This document shows, piece by piece, positions 10,339 to 21,511 of a stretch of 64,000 nucleotides of DNA. The notes beneath the pieces were generated by a model that had not been told where the DNA came from, ran no database searches, and was given only the letters and a program-made list of their open reading frames with translations. Within the stretch, counting starts at the first letter, position 1. Each line of letters opens with the position of its first letter. The position numbers and the translations under genes were made by a program. The stretch comes from Prostheceraeus crozeri (Eukaryota; Platyhelminthes; Polycladida; Euryleptidae): assembly GCA_907163375.1 (NCBI GenBank), contig CAJQUW010015343.1:38146-102145 (forward strand), written 5' to 3'.

Positions 10339-11996
10339 CAGATTGTTTCATAAAAAATGGATCACCCTTAAACATCGCCTTAACTTCAACTTTGTCTAAC
10401 TCCACCAAACTTGAACGAATTTCTCTGAAATTTGGAAGATATGTCAGTTGTGCTTACTAATATCATTGTTGGAAATTTCAAGCATGAATATTGAGTTGTT
10501 TTCCTGTTATAGATAAAAAAGTAGTAGATAATTTGATCTTCATTTAGCAATGTTACACAAAATCATACCTTACTCTTATAAAATTACATTTGTTTCCTTT
10601 GTTATGTAATATGTTTTTCTACAAGCCGAAAGCTATCAAGCAAAACAAAAATAAAGAAAATCGGTCAATCAGAGCCAGTATAGCACCATTATTCATCAAC
10701 AATAATGTAACTGATACATGTGATTAACTGGACTTCATGTTCCATAGCTTCCTGACATCGTTGCGGTGGTGTTGGCAGCACTCCTGATTGCTTTCAGCTA
10801 GAAATCTATCTCTTACCGGTTGAAACTATACAAAGCACAAATAGACAATAACGAGATCGCATTCACAAAAGGCAAAGTGTCAGCCTTGCTAGAACTAGGA
10901 TTTTCTTTGCGAGCTACAAGCAAGCGACTAAATGTCCCTCACACAATCATGCGTGCATCGATGGCATAATGATGATTTTCGACTCTGTCGTAAAGAAGGA
11001 TCTGGCCGTCCACGCAAAACATCCAAACGTAGAGACCGCCTAATTTTGAGATTTGTTAAAGTTGATCCAAGTCTCTCGTTAACTGAGATGGCTGCACTAG
11101 ACTCGTCTATTTCTAAGTCCACTATTCGTAGAAGACTTATTGAGTCGAATTTCAAGAGCTGTAAGAGGCCCTCTCAGATCGAATTATCAGATCAGCATAC
11201 AAAAAAACGTCTCAGATGGGCAATGAGTCATTGTCACTGGCGAAATCAATGGGATCGGGTTGTCTGGTCTGATGAGGTATCAGTCCGTCTGAAGGATAGT
11301 GATGGTCGATTGAGATTATGGATAAAATCTGATCAGGAAATTCCGAGACATTTACATCGTCCCCGGGTACAAGGTGGTGCGACTCTACTGATTTGGGCTG
11401 GCATTTGGACCAATGGCCGCTCTGAACTTCACATACAGCAAGGAACCATGATTTCTGAACGCTATGTGAATGTTTTACAATGAACATTGGCCAAATGACA
11501 GATCAACTTGGTGATCCATCGACTTGGTTATTTATGGATGATAATGCTACGTGTCACATGAATAGTAGAGTCAACTTATGCAAGTCTCAATTAGGGCTTA
11601 GGACATTATCTTGGCCAGTTCGCTCTCCTGATCTGAATCCCATAGAAAATGTATGGAGTATTCTAAAACGTAACGTTCGTCGTTCACTGCTACCTACAGA
11701 TGGCGTATCACAACTTACGTCACTGTTAAAAAGAGAGTGGAGAAAGTTAGATCAGTCAAAAATCAACGATACCATCGAATCAATGCCTAGACGAATTAGC
11801 AATGTCATTGACAATAAGGGTAGGGCCACAAAATATTAGCTTCTTAAGAACCGTCACTGTATCATAGCTTATCAGATTATATAAGGACATTTAAATATAT
11901 TAGGGACATGAAATAACATGAAAAATGCTTTCCGTATCATATTTATGTTTTATTTAGTCAAATTTTAGGATGATCCACTTTTTATGAAACGGACTG
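10339..11996 (+). mobile_element. Tc1-like transposon, family A copy 2
   Basis: It starts CAGATTGTTTCATAAA (10339) and ends with the inverted match ...TTTATGAAACGGACTG (11996). TA target duplications lie at 10337-10338 and 11997-11998, giving a length of 1658 bp. It is near-identical to 1581-3234 over its whole length and lies about 9 kb away in the same orientation. Confidence 0.92.
10841..11839 (+). pseudogene. Tc1-family transposase (DD34E), family A copy 2, frameshifted
   Basis: It aligns with copy 1 throughout. The position matching copy 1's ATG reads ATAG here, so the family start codon is lost, and the next open piece begins at 10932. The catalytic Asp (WSDEVS), Asp (MDDNATCH) and Glu (LNPIENVW) are all present, with 34 residues between the last two. 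The TGA that stops copy 1 is TGG (Trp) here, but the frame shift before NIGQMTDQLGD (around 11479) is shared with copy 1. The C-terminus is complete, ending GRATKY at 11839. Non-functional as it stands. Confidence 0.88.
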
Positions 11997-12271
11997 TATA
12001 TGAGCGGATGTCGATCGACAAGACACTAATCTGTGGAGCTTCTAGACGTCGACGACCAGAATCCGACACAAGTCGACCGAAAAGGAATCTTGAAAGTCTG
12101 ATTTTAAATTGAGTAAATCATTATATAATGACAAGTGCTGAAACTTTCAATCAAATTACCACGGGAAGAAATTAGTTAGTTAAGAAAGAAATTCTTAATT
12201 CATATTGAAATGTCAAACTGTTGAAACTGTTTAAAAGTTGCGTTTTGTACCTATTTCATCTTCCATTTCAG

Positions 12272-12676
12272 TTTTTTCAATGGTTTATCAACCCTCGAAG
12301 ACGAAAATGAAATGGTCACAGGCCACTCAATTCTGTCAACAGCATCCGTGTAAATCACTTGCAAACTTTCATTCTGGAGCTGATTTTAAACAATTAATTG
12401 ATGTAATGTCCGAGAACAGAATGTTGACTGCATGGAGCGGTGCTACAAAGAAGAGGAAGTTCGCTACGTGCAAAATTGTTTATTCCAAAGATGAAGCTTA
12501 TAAATTATTAGAATGGTATCCATCTGGTGATGCGTTTAGCGCAGCTGCATTTTTGAATGTCAATACGTTAAAGTCTTGTCGGAACAAATATATCCACGTA
12601 TACTACCAGAAAAACAAATTGATGATGCTTGACTATGGAATTAAAGGCGACTATGCGATTTGCTTGGTTGAGAAAA
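12272..12676 (+). CDS. C-type-lectin-like domain exon (host gene, internal exon)
   Basis: The exon is bounded by acceptor TTCCATTTCAG (ending 12271) and donor GTAAGT (from 12677). It is 405 nt, phase 1 at both ends, so it can be added or skipped without changing frame. Its 135 residues show a CTLD pattern: KWSQATQFCQQ, then CKSLANFHS, a central AWSG, EWYPSGDAF, and the closing pair C...GDYAICLVEK, where the last cysteines form the second disulphide in known CTLDs. No EPN/QPD sugar-specificity triplet or WND calcium motif is evident, so calcium-dependent sugar binding is doubtful. It resembles the exon at 31057-31476 and is probably part of a secreted or surface multi-domain CTLD protein. Partner exons are not placed. 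Confidence 0.68.
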
Positions 12677-12893
12677 GTAAGTGGAAAGCTATGTCTCAAA
12701 ATCACATAATTGCCACAATCAGTGCTGGAAGTAATATTAAGAATTTGAAATCATGTGCATGTGAAACTCAACTGCTTTCCTTGCTACTCAGTAGCGGAAC
12801 TGGGTTAGTGCCGGTTTCCTTCTATAGCTGGCGCCAGTTTCCCGGTGCTGTCGTACTGTAAAGCAAGTTAGTGATATTGAACCGTAAATATAC

Positions 12894-12970
12894 CAGGGAT
12901 GTGGAGTCGTAGTCGGAGTCGCACTCCCGGAGTCCTATCATTTTTATTGGACTCCGGACTCCGTCCTATT
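12894..12970. repeat. GGAGTC-rich repeat, possible hAT-type terminus
   Basis: CAGGGATGTGGAGTCG opens a short run of GGAGTC/GACTCC motifs in both orientations. A CAGGG start followed by such motifs is familiar from hAT-type non-autonomous elements. No matching CCCTG end or 8-bp duplication was found, so only one end is proposed. Confidence 0.35.
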
Positions 12971-15499
12971 ACTGGACCCGAAATATAATGCAAACAAATT
13001 TTTCATTCTCGTACATAGCTGTCACTGTCCTGATGTCAACTTTCTCCGCCAAACAAAAGTACAGAGACAGCAGTGCATGCAAAGCTTGTAATAGTTGAAG
13101 GAATGAACCGTGATAGTGAAAAAAGGATTGTCTTTTCACTCGGTGATTTAGTAGAGAAGTCTAAGTCTCTTCGTCCTAGTCTCGATCACACATACGCGCT
13201 AAAGGTCACATCAGAGACAAAAATGAGATACTAGTTTGTCTGAGAACATTATTTCTTGCCCTCACGTTTTTTTTTTGGAGAAGGATGGGAATCTTCCTGC
13301 CTGGTAGAAAAACCGTGTGAAGCACAAATCAAAAAGGTCGGAGGATCCAAGTCGCATGAATTCAACTGAAAGCGACATTTGATCAACTTTCGTCGAAAAT
13401 GATTGATACAACAATGATCACTAAATATAGGTTCAGGTGAGCCGATAATGATCTTTGATGTACCCTGTAAACGCCTCGCCACGAAAACAGCCACGAACTC
13501 GCCACTAAACAAATAATTGTTGCCGACTCGTGGCAAGAAGCTTGTCGCCACTAGCCGCCACGAAAATCCCCCGAAGATGCGAGACCGCTTCAGTCATTGA
13601 AATAATCACTTAAAATATTCAGCAATGTCGACATGCTGCTTGCTAGAAGCCGATTTACTTAGTTTTATAGGATTTCAGCGAATATCCCTCGATATTCTAG
13701 GATTTGAAATATTTTGTTTAAATATCGATGTGAATGTAATAAAATTTCTTCCCCATTAGCGCCACCAATTCGGCAACACTGACCACGAACTGAAACAATC
13801 GACTGAGATTAGCGAGAAATGAATCAAAAAAAAAAATTCAATAGCTATGAGGAGTCTTGTGAGCAAATCGTTCAGCTTAATTTCAATTAGGAAGATAATT
13901 TGCACCTTTTTCGACTTACAGATATTTGTTTTGATGAATATGGTTTTTGAGCAATTTGAATTGAAGACATTTTACATTCAATGTAGAATGCTGTGCTATT
14001 CTGTATGTGTCGGAAGATATGTGTATCTTTCTCACTCTAAAAAGTATCTTGACAACAGAAAATGGTAAGGATATTGATCACATGATCAGGTTAGAAAATT
14101 AGTGATGATAAACAAATTAAATTGTGGATAACTGAATGCAAGAGTTAATGTAGTCGGATCGTTTCATCCATATCAATTGCTTCATGTATTATGATTACTC
14201 TTTCGTAGCTTTTCAGGGCAGGGAAGGAGACAATTGTTTTCTTTCAATTTCAGATAAAGTAACTGAAATTCACCAAGTAAATTGATGTTGAAAGTTTAGA
14301 TTTTCACTCACCTGCAGCGTAGAGCGTGAATAGTTTCTGAATAGTACTTCGTTGACGGCCTTTACATTTAGCACAGAGCTATAGTCTTATGCCTAAAATG
14401 CTCATTTTCAGTTATAATTCTCCGCAAAAATGAAATTGGCTCCAGTGTTGCAAATCATTCATGCTATGTTTGAAAGCGTCACTGTAATTTTCATGAATAA
14501 ATTTGATTTTAGTCAGCTGCTGTTATGACTTGTCATGCTGTGTCTTGAGAACAACTTCAGAAAACGCATTGGCCATGCTTTCTGAAGGCTTCGTTCGCAT
14601 TGGTTCATTTCAGCGATTTATTGAAGCAGTAGAATCACTTGCATGAAGTCTCTCCCTGTCGATGTCGTTAATAAGTGGCAGCTTAGTCACTTACACAGGT
14701 AGATTTTGATGCCTTATATCGAATAAAGTAGTAGTCATTTTAATATTGTACTGTACTTCTTCTAAACTTGACACTTGTGATTGACCAATGCGAAGAAAGC
14801 GTGGCCAACGCGATGTTCATGTCATATTCCTTGTCCAGTCTCATAAGAAGCTGATATGATAGTCATTCATCAGTAATGTTGCAAGCTATTATTTTTAGTG
14901 GGATGAGCAATACCTGAAATGCACATGTACAGTTTATGTACATTTACCTATCATTTTCTCAATTTATGTAATTTTTATGGCAGTGCCCGGTGCACTATTC
15001 TTTTTGTGTTATCTTTCAGCTACAAAACGATCCAAATTACTTAATATGGCTAGAAATGTGTATCAGAAATTCGGAATGTGTATCGACTCGCTGACTTGCA
15101 ATGATTCGTCTTCTGAGTTTTGCTGAGTTCTGGAAATGCAGTGATTTCTTCAGCAAGACGGATTTCCTTTCCAGCTGTACGCGACTCCAAAGCACAATGT
15201 AACAAAACTTATTTTATTTTTTGTTAACTGTCGTAGATTTCCATATTTTATTTATGAGGCAATCGGTATATAAGCTTAGTACCTGCTCAGAGGCCCTATT
15301 GGAATCTTCACGCAGATTACATAGAGCGCGCCGAATAAAGCACCAACTGATTCCCGCGTTTGGTTTGATTCAATCGCCGGAAGTGCTCTAATTGGAGCGC
15401 GCCACGCCACGTGTCGGAGAAGTGTTCTACGTTTTTCGATCTCCAGATTTGTACAATTAATGTTTGCACCATATACTAATTGCACATCCACTTGTATGT
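12971..15499. other. no gene seen; contains one isolated inverted-repeat-like end at 13465
   Basis: No exon or recognisable transposon protein. The stretch 13465-13520 (CTGTAAACGCCTCGCCACG...) resembles, inverted, the stretch ending at 29947. It is otherwise AT-rich non-coding sequence, plausibly intron of the CTLD gene. Confidence 0.45.
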
Positions 15500-16158
15500 G
15501 ATGTATGGTATCTACATACATGGCTTGTTGAGAAGGATAAAGCAATTCTTGCCAATTCGTCATGCGGAGAATCTTCTTCATGGCCTACATACAATCTTGC
15601 TATGACTTTTGTTTATCGGTGTGGGGTGGTTCCTGTCACATAACGAGAATTGAGAAACTCCAAAAGCTTGCAATCAGAGTTGTGCTTGATCGCCCAAAAC
15701 GTGAAAGCTCCAAACCTTCATTCAAAGAAATTTCGCACTCGAGTCGACTTTAAGCAGACTCTACTTGTGTATAAAGCCCTAAATCAGTTAGCACCAACTT
15801 ATTTACAACGCATGTTTTTACGCAAGGAACAAGAGAAAAAGACACGATCTGCAACACAAGGATACCTGTGTATTCCCAAAGTTAGAACCAAACTAAGAAA
15901 GATGACGCTTGTGGTTTGTGGTTCGAGGTGCAGAACTCTATAATTCCTGCAATCGCTGTGTCCGAGAGGCTGACAGTGTTTTGAAATTTAAGCGAAACTA
16001 TATATGTGATTTATTCAAAAACTTCTAATTGATGTTCATTCTCTTTTATCTACCTAATCATGTTTTTCTGTATGCTAGAGGACCATTGTAAATTAGCTAT
16101 TGCTACCGGTGTCATCCTCTTAAAATAAAGATTTTGTTATTATATTATTATTATTATT
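15500..16158 (+). pseudogene. LINE 3' end with (ATT)n tail
   Basis: The plus strand encodes the post-RT C-terminus typical of many LINEs: MAYIQSCYDFCLSVWGGSC, EKLQKLAIRVVLDR, then in a shifted frame LLVYKALNQLAPTYLQRMF and IPKVRTKLRK. A stop, AATAAA and an ATT/TTA microsatellite follow (about 16118-16158). A short tandem-repeat tail instead of poly(A) is known for CR1-related LINEs. At least two frame changes are present. It is a 5'-truncated, dead copy unrelated to the LINE family at 3.5-9.95 kb. Confidence 0.72.
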
Positions 16159-16895
16159 ACATAGGAGACTTGATGCAGATATACCGATGTATACACATCC
16201 ATGTATATGCATGTACATGAGACATGTTGCCCATTTCAAAAACAGTATGTGATCGACATCAACGTTGATGGGAGACAGTTCACCGAAAATTTCGTCTTCT
16301 GATGCACTTTCGTCGAACGAATCATTGTTTTCGCTGAGATTCATGATCAATTCCATCGCGGCTTTAGCACTTAGTCGAGTCATCGTTTGACGTTAGATCA
16401 CTGTGCAATTTACGAAACACGTAGTCTAGGTTTGGCGGTCACACGTCTGCACTGCATCGTATATCGCCAGTGAGCGTTCGCACAGAGGGATAACGTTCTC
16501 CCGTATTCTCAAATGTATAGCTGCGTGTGTTTATTGATACGCCCATGGGAAGATGGCAATGAGTAATCAAGAGGTAACTTTGGAAGGCAAGTAATCAACC
16601 ATCGCTAACTAGTGAAAGAGATTAATAGCGATATTGCGGTCATTACGATGACTGCAGTAGGACAAGATCGGTGACCTTTGTGAATGCAACAAAACGTGAC
16701 ACTTATACCGATGAAGGTGTTTTGCAACTGAGCCATGACTTAAACAACGGATTAAAATTTATCAGCGCAGGGAACCTTTATTGTTAACATTTCTTCATCG
16801 TCACAAGAGGAAAAATATATTGAGTAATTATTAACAAAGATATCGCTATTTAAGAATTCTTTGCAACAAAATGTGACGGCGTATACCGATAAGGG
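16159..16895 (-). mobile_element. piggyBac-like remnant with one preserved end
   Basis: It ends at 16895 as ...CCGATAAGGG followed by TTAA (16896-16899), that is TTAA-CCCTTATCGGTATACG read inward. A piggyBac-type N-terminus begins on the same strand about 510 bp inside. The other end is missing; the LINE tail at 16158 abuts the truncated side. Its terminal sequence differs from the other two piggyBac elements in the window, so it is a separate family. Confidence 0.58.
16248..16383 (-). pseudogene. piggyBac-like transposase N-terminal scrap
   Basis: The reading begins MTRLSAKAAMELIMNLSEN and continues into an acidic stretch (DSFDESASEDEIFGEL), the usual 'helical LSxxEA then acidic' opening of piggyBac-type transposases. 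After about 45 residues it loses similarity and no catalytic region is left. The ATG lies at 16383, inside the preserved end described for this remnant. Confidence 0.5.
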
Positions 16896-16899
16896 TTAA

Positions 16900-17549
16900 C
16901 GTTGATGAACGTGTTAAAAAGCACTTGAGTCTTATCCAAGCCTTAGATTATGCTGTTGAAGACTATTTCCTGTTCTAAGGGACGAAGAGAGAGATATGAT
17001 TACGAAGCTAGGATACATAACATTTCTAATTTCATTTTGTGCTTCTGGTAATATAATACAGGCTGCAAGTCGTCTCTTTTATTTCGATTGTTTGGCATTC
17101 AGATAAAAAAGCAGTTTGTTTCTTTCTCCAGATATTCTGTTATTATTCGTTTTTTCTGGATTGCTGACAACCTTTCCCATTTTTTCGTATTGAAAGTTTC
17201 AAATTTCAGAAGACGCCAGCCGAGTTGCCGTATATAGAAGTCTATATTTTTTGACAGTCTCAATTAAGGATTTTTTGCGCAAATCACTTCTACCAATTAT
17301 GTAACAGAAGACTTAGTCTCGTTACTCAGTTCTGGAAGTGGTTAATTGATCCAACTGCAAAACTGATGATCAGCATTCAACCTCAAGGCCGAAAAGACAC
17401 TGAAATGATGTAGGCTTAGCCAGCCACCTTGTTGATGTGGGGAAAGTATCCAGACATCAAGAGATACATTCATCTCAGTTTATAATGAATTAAAATCCTC
17501 CAAGAACTCTGGTATGCTATATGATCAAAATCAACTACCTATCATCATA
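16900..17549. other. no gene seen
   Basis: AT-rich spacer between the piggyBac remnant and a degraded LINE fragment. No supported exon or RNA gene. Confidence 0.45.
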
Positions 17550-17920
17550 GACTCGATCAGTAGGCCTATAGAAGTACTATCTCGACACAACGCTCAACAG
17601 TTTTAAGTCCGGAAAGACAACCAGCAACGACCAGATATTTCCAAAGGTTTCTCACTAAGTCATAGGACTCGGTAAAGCTGCTTTTCACAAGAATTCTTAA
17701 TGAAAAGTACATCCTAAAGTCATGGAGAACAGCCAAAATTATCAAAAATTCCCAAACCTTGAAGATATCTGCGGCTTCCAGCAAGTTACCAACCAACTTT
17801 TCTTCTTTGTGTTGCCAGCTGATCGAAATGATTGTTATGAACCGAATCAAACCGCAAGTTGAAAAGTCACTCAACTTTAAAAAGTTTGAATTCCAAAAGT
17901 GGTCGGTCTACTTGCGAACA
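17550..17920 (+). pseudogene. degraded LINE reverse-transcriptase fragment (jockey/CR1-like)
   Basis: Plus-strand reading shows LFTRILNEKYILKSWRTAKI, then AASSKLPTNFSSLCCQLIEM and IVMNRIKPQVEKSL. This matches the pattern of RT blocks 0-2 in jockey/CR1-type LINEs (WR.A.ii ... sYRPISLl...lfE.i...Ri...l). The downstream catalytic blocks are gone and stops are present. Recognition is by pattern only. Confidence 0.5.
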
Positions 17921-18940
17921 CGTTTTTTGACTGGCAGTGATGTTCAATCATTTTCATGGAACCAATTTAAACGTTTTAAACAAAGCATTTTTTGCACCAC
18001 TTTAGACGTTTTTAACCAAGTAATTTTGTACCCATTTAGGCAAAATACTTTAATTCGATAGTAGCCTAGTGGCCAACCTCAGTACTGCAATAGTAATTAA
18101 ATAATTTTACAGTTTATAGGCATTTAGTACTTCTCACTGTTGAATATTGTCCGATAGATGGTATAACACACGTATATACATTTGGAACCGATGGGCTATC
18201 AGCAATTTTTCTGATAAGAATAATTGATAAAGGGAAATTTCGATTCAACTCCTTTTAGTCTCATAGGGCAAATGCGCAATTATTCGTATACTTATTGATC
18301 ACCATTGAGTCAAAAAAGAAACAAAATTCAAAATTTAACTCCGATGTTTATCGTCAACCATAAGATTCACAACTTTAACCATAAGATTTAGAATGGATAG
18401 AGCGAGGCATCAGCTTCCATGCTTTGCAGGAATGTGTGCTGTTAATTGTCTATTTAGCTTCTGAGGTTTTATTTTCAGTCGATTTTAGAGGCCTACTCCA
18501 TCAATCAAGACACTCATCAAGAGGGGGAAAGGTGTTAAAATAATAAATATGAGAATTGACATATTTGCTGAGAGACGAGAGTGAAGTGATAAAATGAAGG
18601 AGTTTGAAGATTACGACCGTTGGTAAAGCCTCAAATAACTTGTTCGCGAGGCACAAGTCATAGTCACAAATTGGGACTATACAAACAAACGTCATTGCAG
18701 TCAAACATCGAAGACAAGTGTAATTACATTTCTGAGATGGCAATTGTGACCTAATATCTTAAATTATTAATCCCAGGACCCCTGTTACCGTTGCCGGGAT
18801 ACCGATACCCCCTAAATTTGCTTAAATCCCGGGATGCCAGGATTGTGATCGCTATGTTCGACAATGCTATGCTAGCTAGAAAATGTTGGAATTTTATGCG
18901 TTTTTACACGTGTACCAATTTGGCCAATCATTTTTTGGTA
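17921..18940. other. no gene seen
   Basis: Non-coding sequence. CCGGGAT motifs occur near 18790-18835 and similar motifs near 55320, but no bounded element can be defined. Confidence 0.4.
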
Positions 18941-19496
18941 CCAACACAACCGTTTCGTGTATGCCATGGATGATCCGAAGATGATTGCTGAAGACAAGGC
19001 GCTGCGCTCACCTGGTATTACGTGCTGGGCTATGGTGTCACCTGACTTTGGGGTTGTGTATGAACTGTTAGAGACGACCATGAACTCAAACCATTACAAA
19101 CGTGTTCTTCAAACTCACGTCATCCCACTTCTCAAGCAGCATCGACATAAGAGAAAATTTTATTAACAAGATGGAGATCCTCCCCATTTTGCGATAGTGG
19201 TTCGACAGTTACTCGACAATCAACTCAACAACCGATGGATTGGTCGTGCTGGGTCTATCCAGTAGCCTCCAAGAAGTCCAGATCCTTCGGTTTGTGACTT
19301 TTGGCTTTGGGGATACATCCGCAACGAATTGTACAAGCTCCCAAGACCGTCTACAGCCACGACATTGAAGGAAAGGTTGATGGACTTACTTGACAACATT
19401 TCGATATCGATGATTCGGAAGGCTTATGAATCATTTACTCGTCGATGTAAGTTGTGCGAGGAATCCTATGGAGGACACTTCGAACAGAATCTTTGA
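18941..19496 (+). pseudogene. mariner-like transposase remnant (DD41D-type spacing)
   Basis: The frame reads FVYAMDDPKMIAEDK, SPGITCWAMVSPDFG, then FYYQQDGDPPHFAIVVR, RWIGRAGSIQ, PPRSPDPSVCDFWLWGYIRN and GGHFEQNL before TGA at 19494-19496. QQDG (second Asp) and the Asp in VCDFWLWG are 41 residues apart, as in the DD41D mariner-related group. In-frame stops lie after FY near 19164 (the Y codon is followed by TAA) and at Gln/Trp in SIQ-PPRSP. The N-terminal DNA-binding half and the TIRs are not recognisable. Inactive relic. Confidence 0.75.
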
Positions 19497-19609
19497 TTTT
19501 GTAAGATTTGATTTGTTTGTTTTCACTGTATAGAACATGATTTGAGACACTGAATTTGTTTTAATTCATTCAAATCAAAGCGGTAGAAAACGGCGGGAAG
19601 ATCGCGATC

Positions 19610-19612
<3 letters not shown>

Positions 19613-19680
<68 letters not shown>
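19613..19680. repeat. (AT)n microsatellite
   Basis: About 34 TA units directly abutting the left inverted repeat of a Penelope-like element. AT tracts also occur at the other PLE boundaries in this window. Confidence 0.95.
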
Positions 19681-19682
<2 letters not shown>

Positions 19683-19802
19683 TGAAATAAAAATCAGCCA
19701 GATTCTCAAATAATGATTTATGCCGATCGATTTCTCAGTTTCACTGATTGTCAAGGCATCTAACAAAAAAGTGAGAAGAGGATACATGCATATCTATAAA
19801 AT
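19681..19802. repeat. left inverted repeat of PLE-1
   Basis: About 122 bp starting AGTGAAATAAAAATCAGCC, inverted with few mismatches at 21061-21182. The two arms bracket the PLE-1 coding region, and both outer sides run into AT-rich or AT-repeat sequence. Confidence 0.9.
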
Positions 19803-19805
19803 ACT

Positions 19806-21060
19806 CTAGGCATTCAAGGTAGGTAGAAATCTTTTTATGAAAATAGCCTCCTTTCTTTCCCTTTCTATCTTGGAAGCATTAGGAGATAGCTGAAAGAAAG
19901 GGGTGGCATAGAAGTCTTCACCACACATAGCTATATGTTTGCTTACTTTGAGGAACGAGTACTGAGCATTGTAAATTTGTTGTCGGTGGACGGTAATTCG
20001 TTTTCTAAAACTGTCCCCGGTTTGGCCAATATAATATTCATGGCATTTCCGACATTGCAATTTATAAATAACATTGGACGACATACAGGTAAGGTTCTGA
20101 TTTATTTCGAAATGTTTGGTGCCAAATGGGGTTTGGAATGTAATACTTTTACCGGTAATTATGGAGTCGCAAGTTTTACAGCGACTTTCTTTACACCGCT
20201 GGACCCCGAGAATAGTCATTCTATTTTTGTTGGAGGGGATGGAAATCAATGATCTGGGCTTGCGAAATGTTGACCTAAGCTCAAAATTTTGGAACGATCT
20301 TAGAAAAGGTAAGGTACTGGACAACGGTTTGATCACTTCTTTGAAAATGTCAGGATTGTTCTTACTGTAGGTTCTTATAAAAGGAATAACAGTTTTGTGC
20401 GATTGATCTTTTGCTTTGGTTGCATGGGATTCAGCTTTATGAATAACATCGTCAATTAGATTGTTAGGATAGCATAGATTCAATAATCTCATTTTCAGTT
20501 CATGATACCTTATGTCTCGCACATGTTTATCGGAGACGATACGCTTAATACGATTAGCCAAATTATACGGGATGTTATGGAGAACATGACGGGGATGGGC
20601 CGATTTGAATGGTACGAAATTCATTGTATCTGTCAATTTACGGTAGATATCTGTATGGATAGATTTTGAGTTGCAATCATATATAACTTTGACATCCAGA
20701 AAATTCATACTTTTACGGTCCATATTTTTCGTGAATTTGATCGATGGATGTAAGTTTTGTATAATGTTATAAAATTTATTACAGTCCCCGTATTCAATTC
20801 TCCAGATGATCCAGCAATCATCTAAATAGCGCAGCCAAGAATGTTCTATCTCATAAGCTGCATTAGGTAGGGTAAATTTCCCGATGCTTCATGTACATTT
20901 GCATTTCCAAAAATCCCATAACCAACGAAGCATACGTTGGGGCGACTTTCGTGCCCATCGCAGTACCAGACACTTGTAAAAATATTTCATCTTGAAATGA
21001 GAAATAGTTCCGCTCGAGCACAAGCTTCAGGCCATTTAAAATCATGTTCTTATTAAAATG
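19806..21060 (-). pseudogene. Penelope-like element PLE-1: RT C-terminal half plus GIY-YIG endonuclease
   Basis: Reading leftward from 21045, RT blocks FLQVSGTAMGTKVAPTYAS, then YLDDCWIIW (catalytic Asp pair) and KSMNFLDVKV lie in more than one frame. A 305-codon open part (20723-19806) follows with the thumb (PRHVLHNIPYNLANRIKRIV), a Cys cluster CKESRCKTCD and the GIY-YIG nuclease NVIYKLQCRKCHEYYIGQTG with the conserved Arg and a distal Glu. RT plus C-terminal GIY-YIG is the hallmark of EN-positive Penelope-like elements, which nick the target and prime on it. The N-terminal RT half is missing. Nearest relatives could be Penelope/Poseidon or Neptune types; not resolved. Confidence 0.85.
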
Positions 21061-21182
21061 TTTTTATAGATATGCATGTATCCTCTTCTCACTTTTTTGT
21101 TAGATGCCTTGACAATCAGTGAAACTGAGAAATCAATCGGCATAAATCATTATTTGAGAATCTGGCTGATTTTTATTTCACT
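21061..21182. repeat. right inverted repeat of PLE-1
   Basis: Inverted partner of 19681-19802. PLEs often carry inverted or tandem terminal segments derived from partial copies. Confidence 0.9.
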
Positions 21183-21222
21183 TATTTGGCGCCGTTTGCG
21201 TTTCCTGCTTTTTCTCTTCAAA

Positions 21223-21248
21223 TATATATATATATATATATACATATA
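21223..21248. repeat. (TA)n tract
   Basis: Short TA run exactly where the P-type terminal repeat begins. Confidence 0.85.
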
Positions 21249-21511
21249 TTCAGACATAACGTGCCCAATTTGAACATATTTTGAAAGAAAAACAACTATG
21301 TTTCTATCAACCGAACATGTTTCGGAATGTAATGATCATTCCATCTTCAGCGGTACAGGAATCCGATAAAACAACAGAAGTAAGCTTATATACAGATCAG
21401 CGTAAAATGCAAGAACCGATATCCATCAAATATGACGTGTAAAACTATGATGCTACGTGTATGTACAGGCGAAAAATGACGTCATGAAAATCACAAATTC
21501 AAGTGCAAGGG
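21249..21511 (-). repeat. PLE-2 terminal repeat (pLTR-like), copy 1
   Basis: About 263 bp, repeated directly at 22566-22806 and inverted at 22986-23205. In the sense of the PLE it follows the coding sequence (junction ...CCCTTGCACTTGAATTTG). It contains a hammerhead-like motif at 21310-21354. Such pseudo-LTRs arise in PLEs from tandem or partial copies. Confidence 0.85.
21310..21354 (-). ncRNA. hammerhead-ribozyme-like motif in PLE terminal repeat
   Basis: In element sense the order is ACCG (stem I), CTGAAGA (core CUGANGA), a 6-bp stem GGAATG/CATTCC with loop, GAAA (core), a palindromic ACATGT giving a minimal stem III, GTT (NUH cleavage triplet) and CGGT (stem I partner). All core positions expected of a hammerhead are present. 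One extra base separates the core from stem II. Small hammerheads with minimal stem III are known in PLE terminal repeats and act as dimers. Activity is inferred, not shown. Confidence 0.7.
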
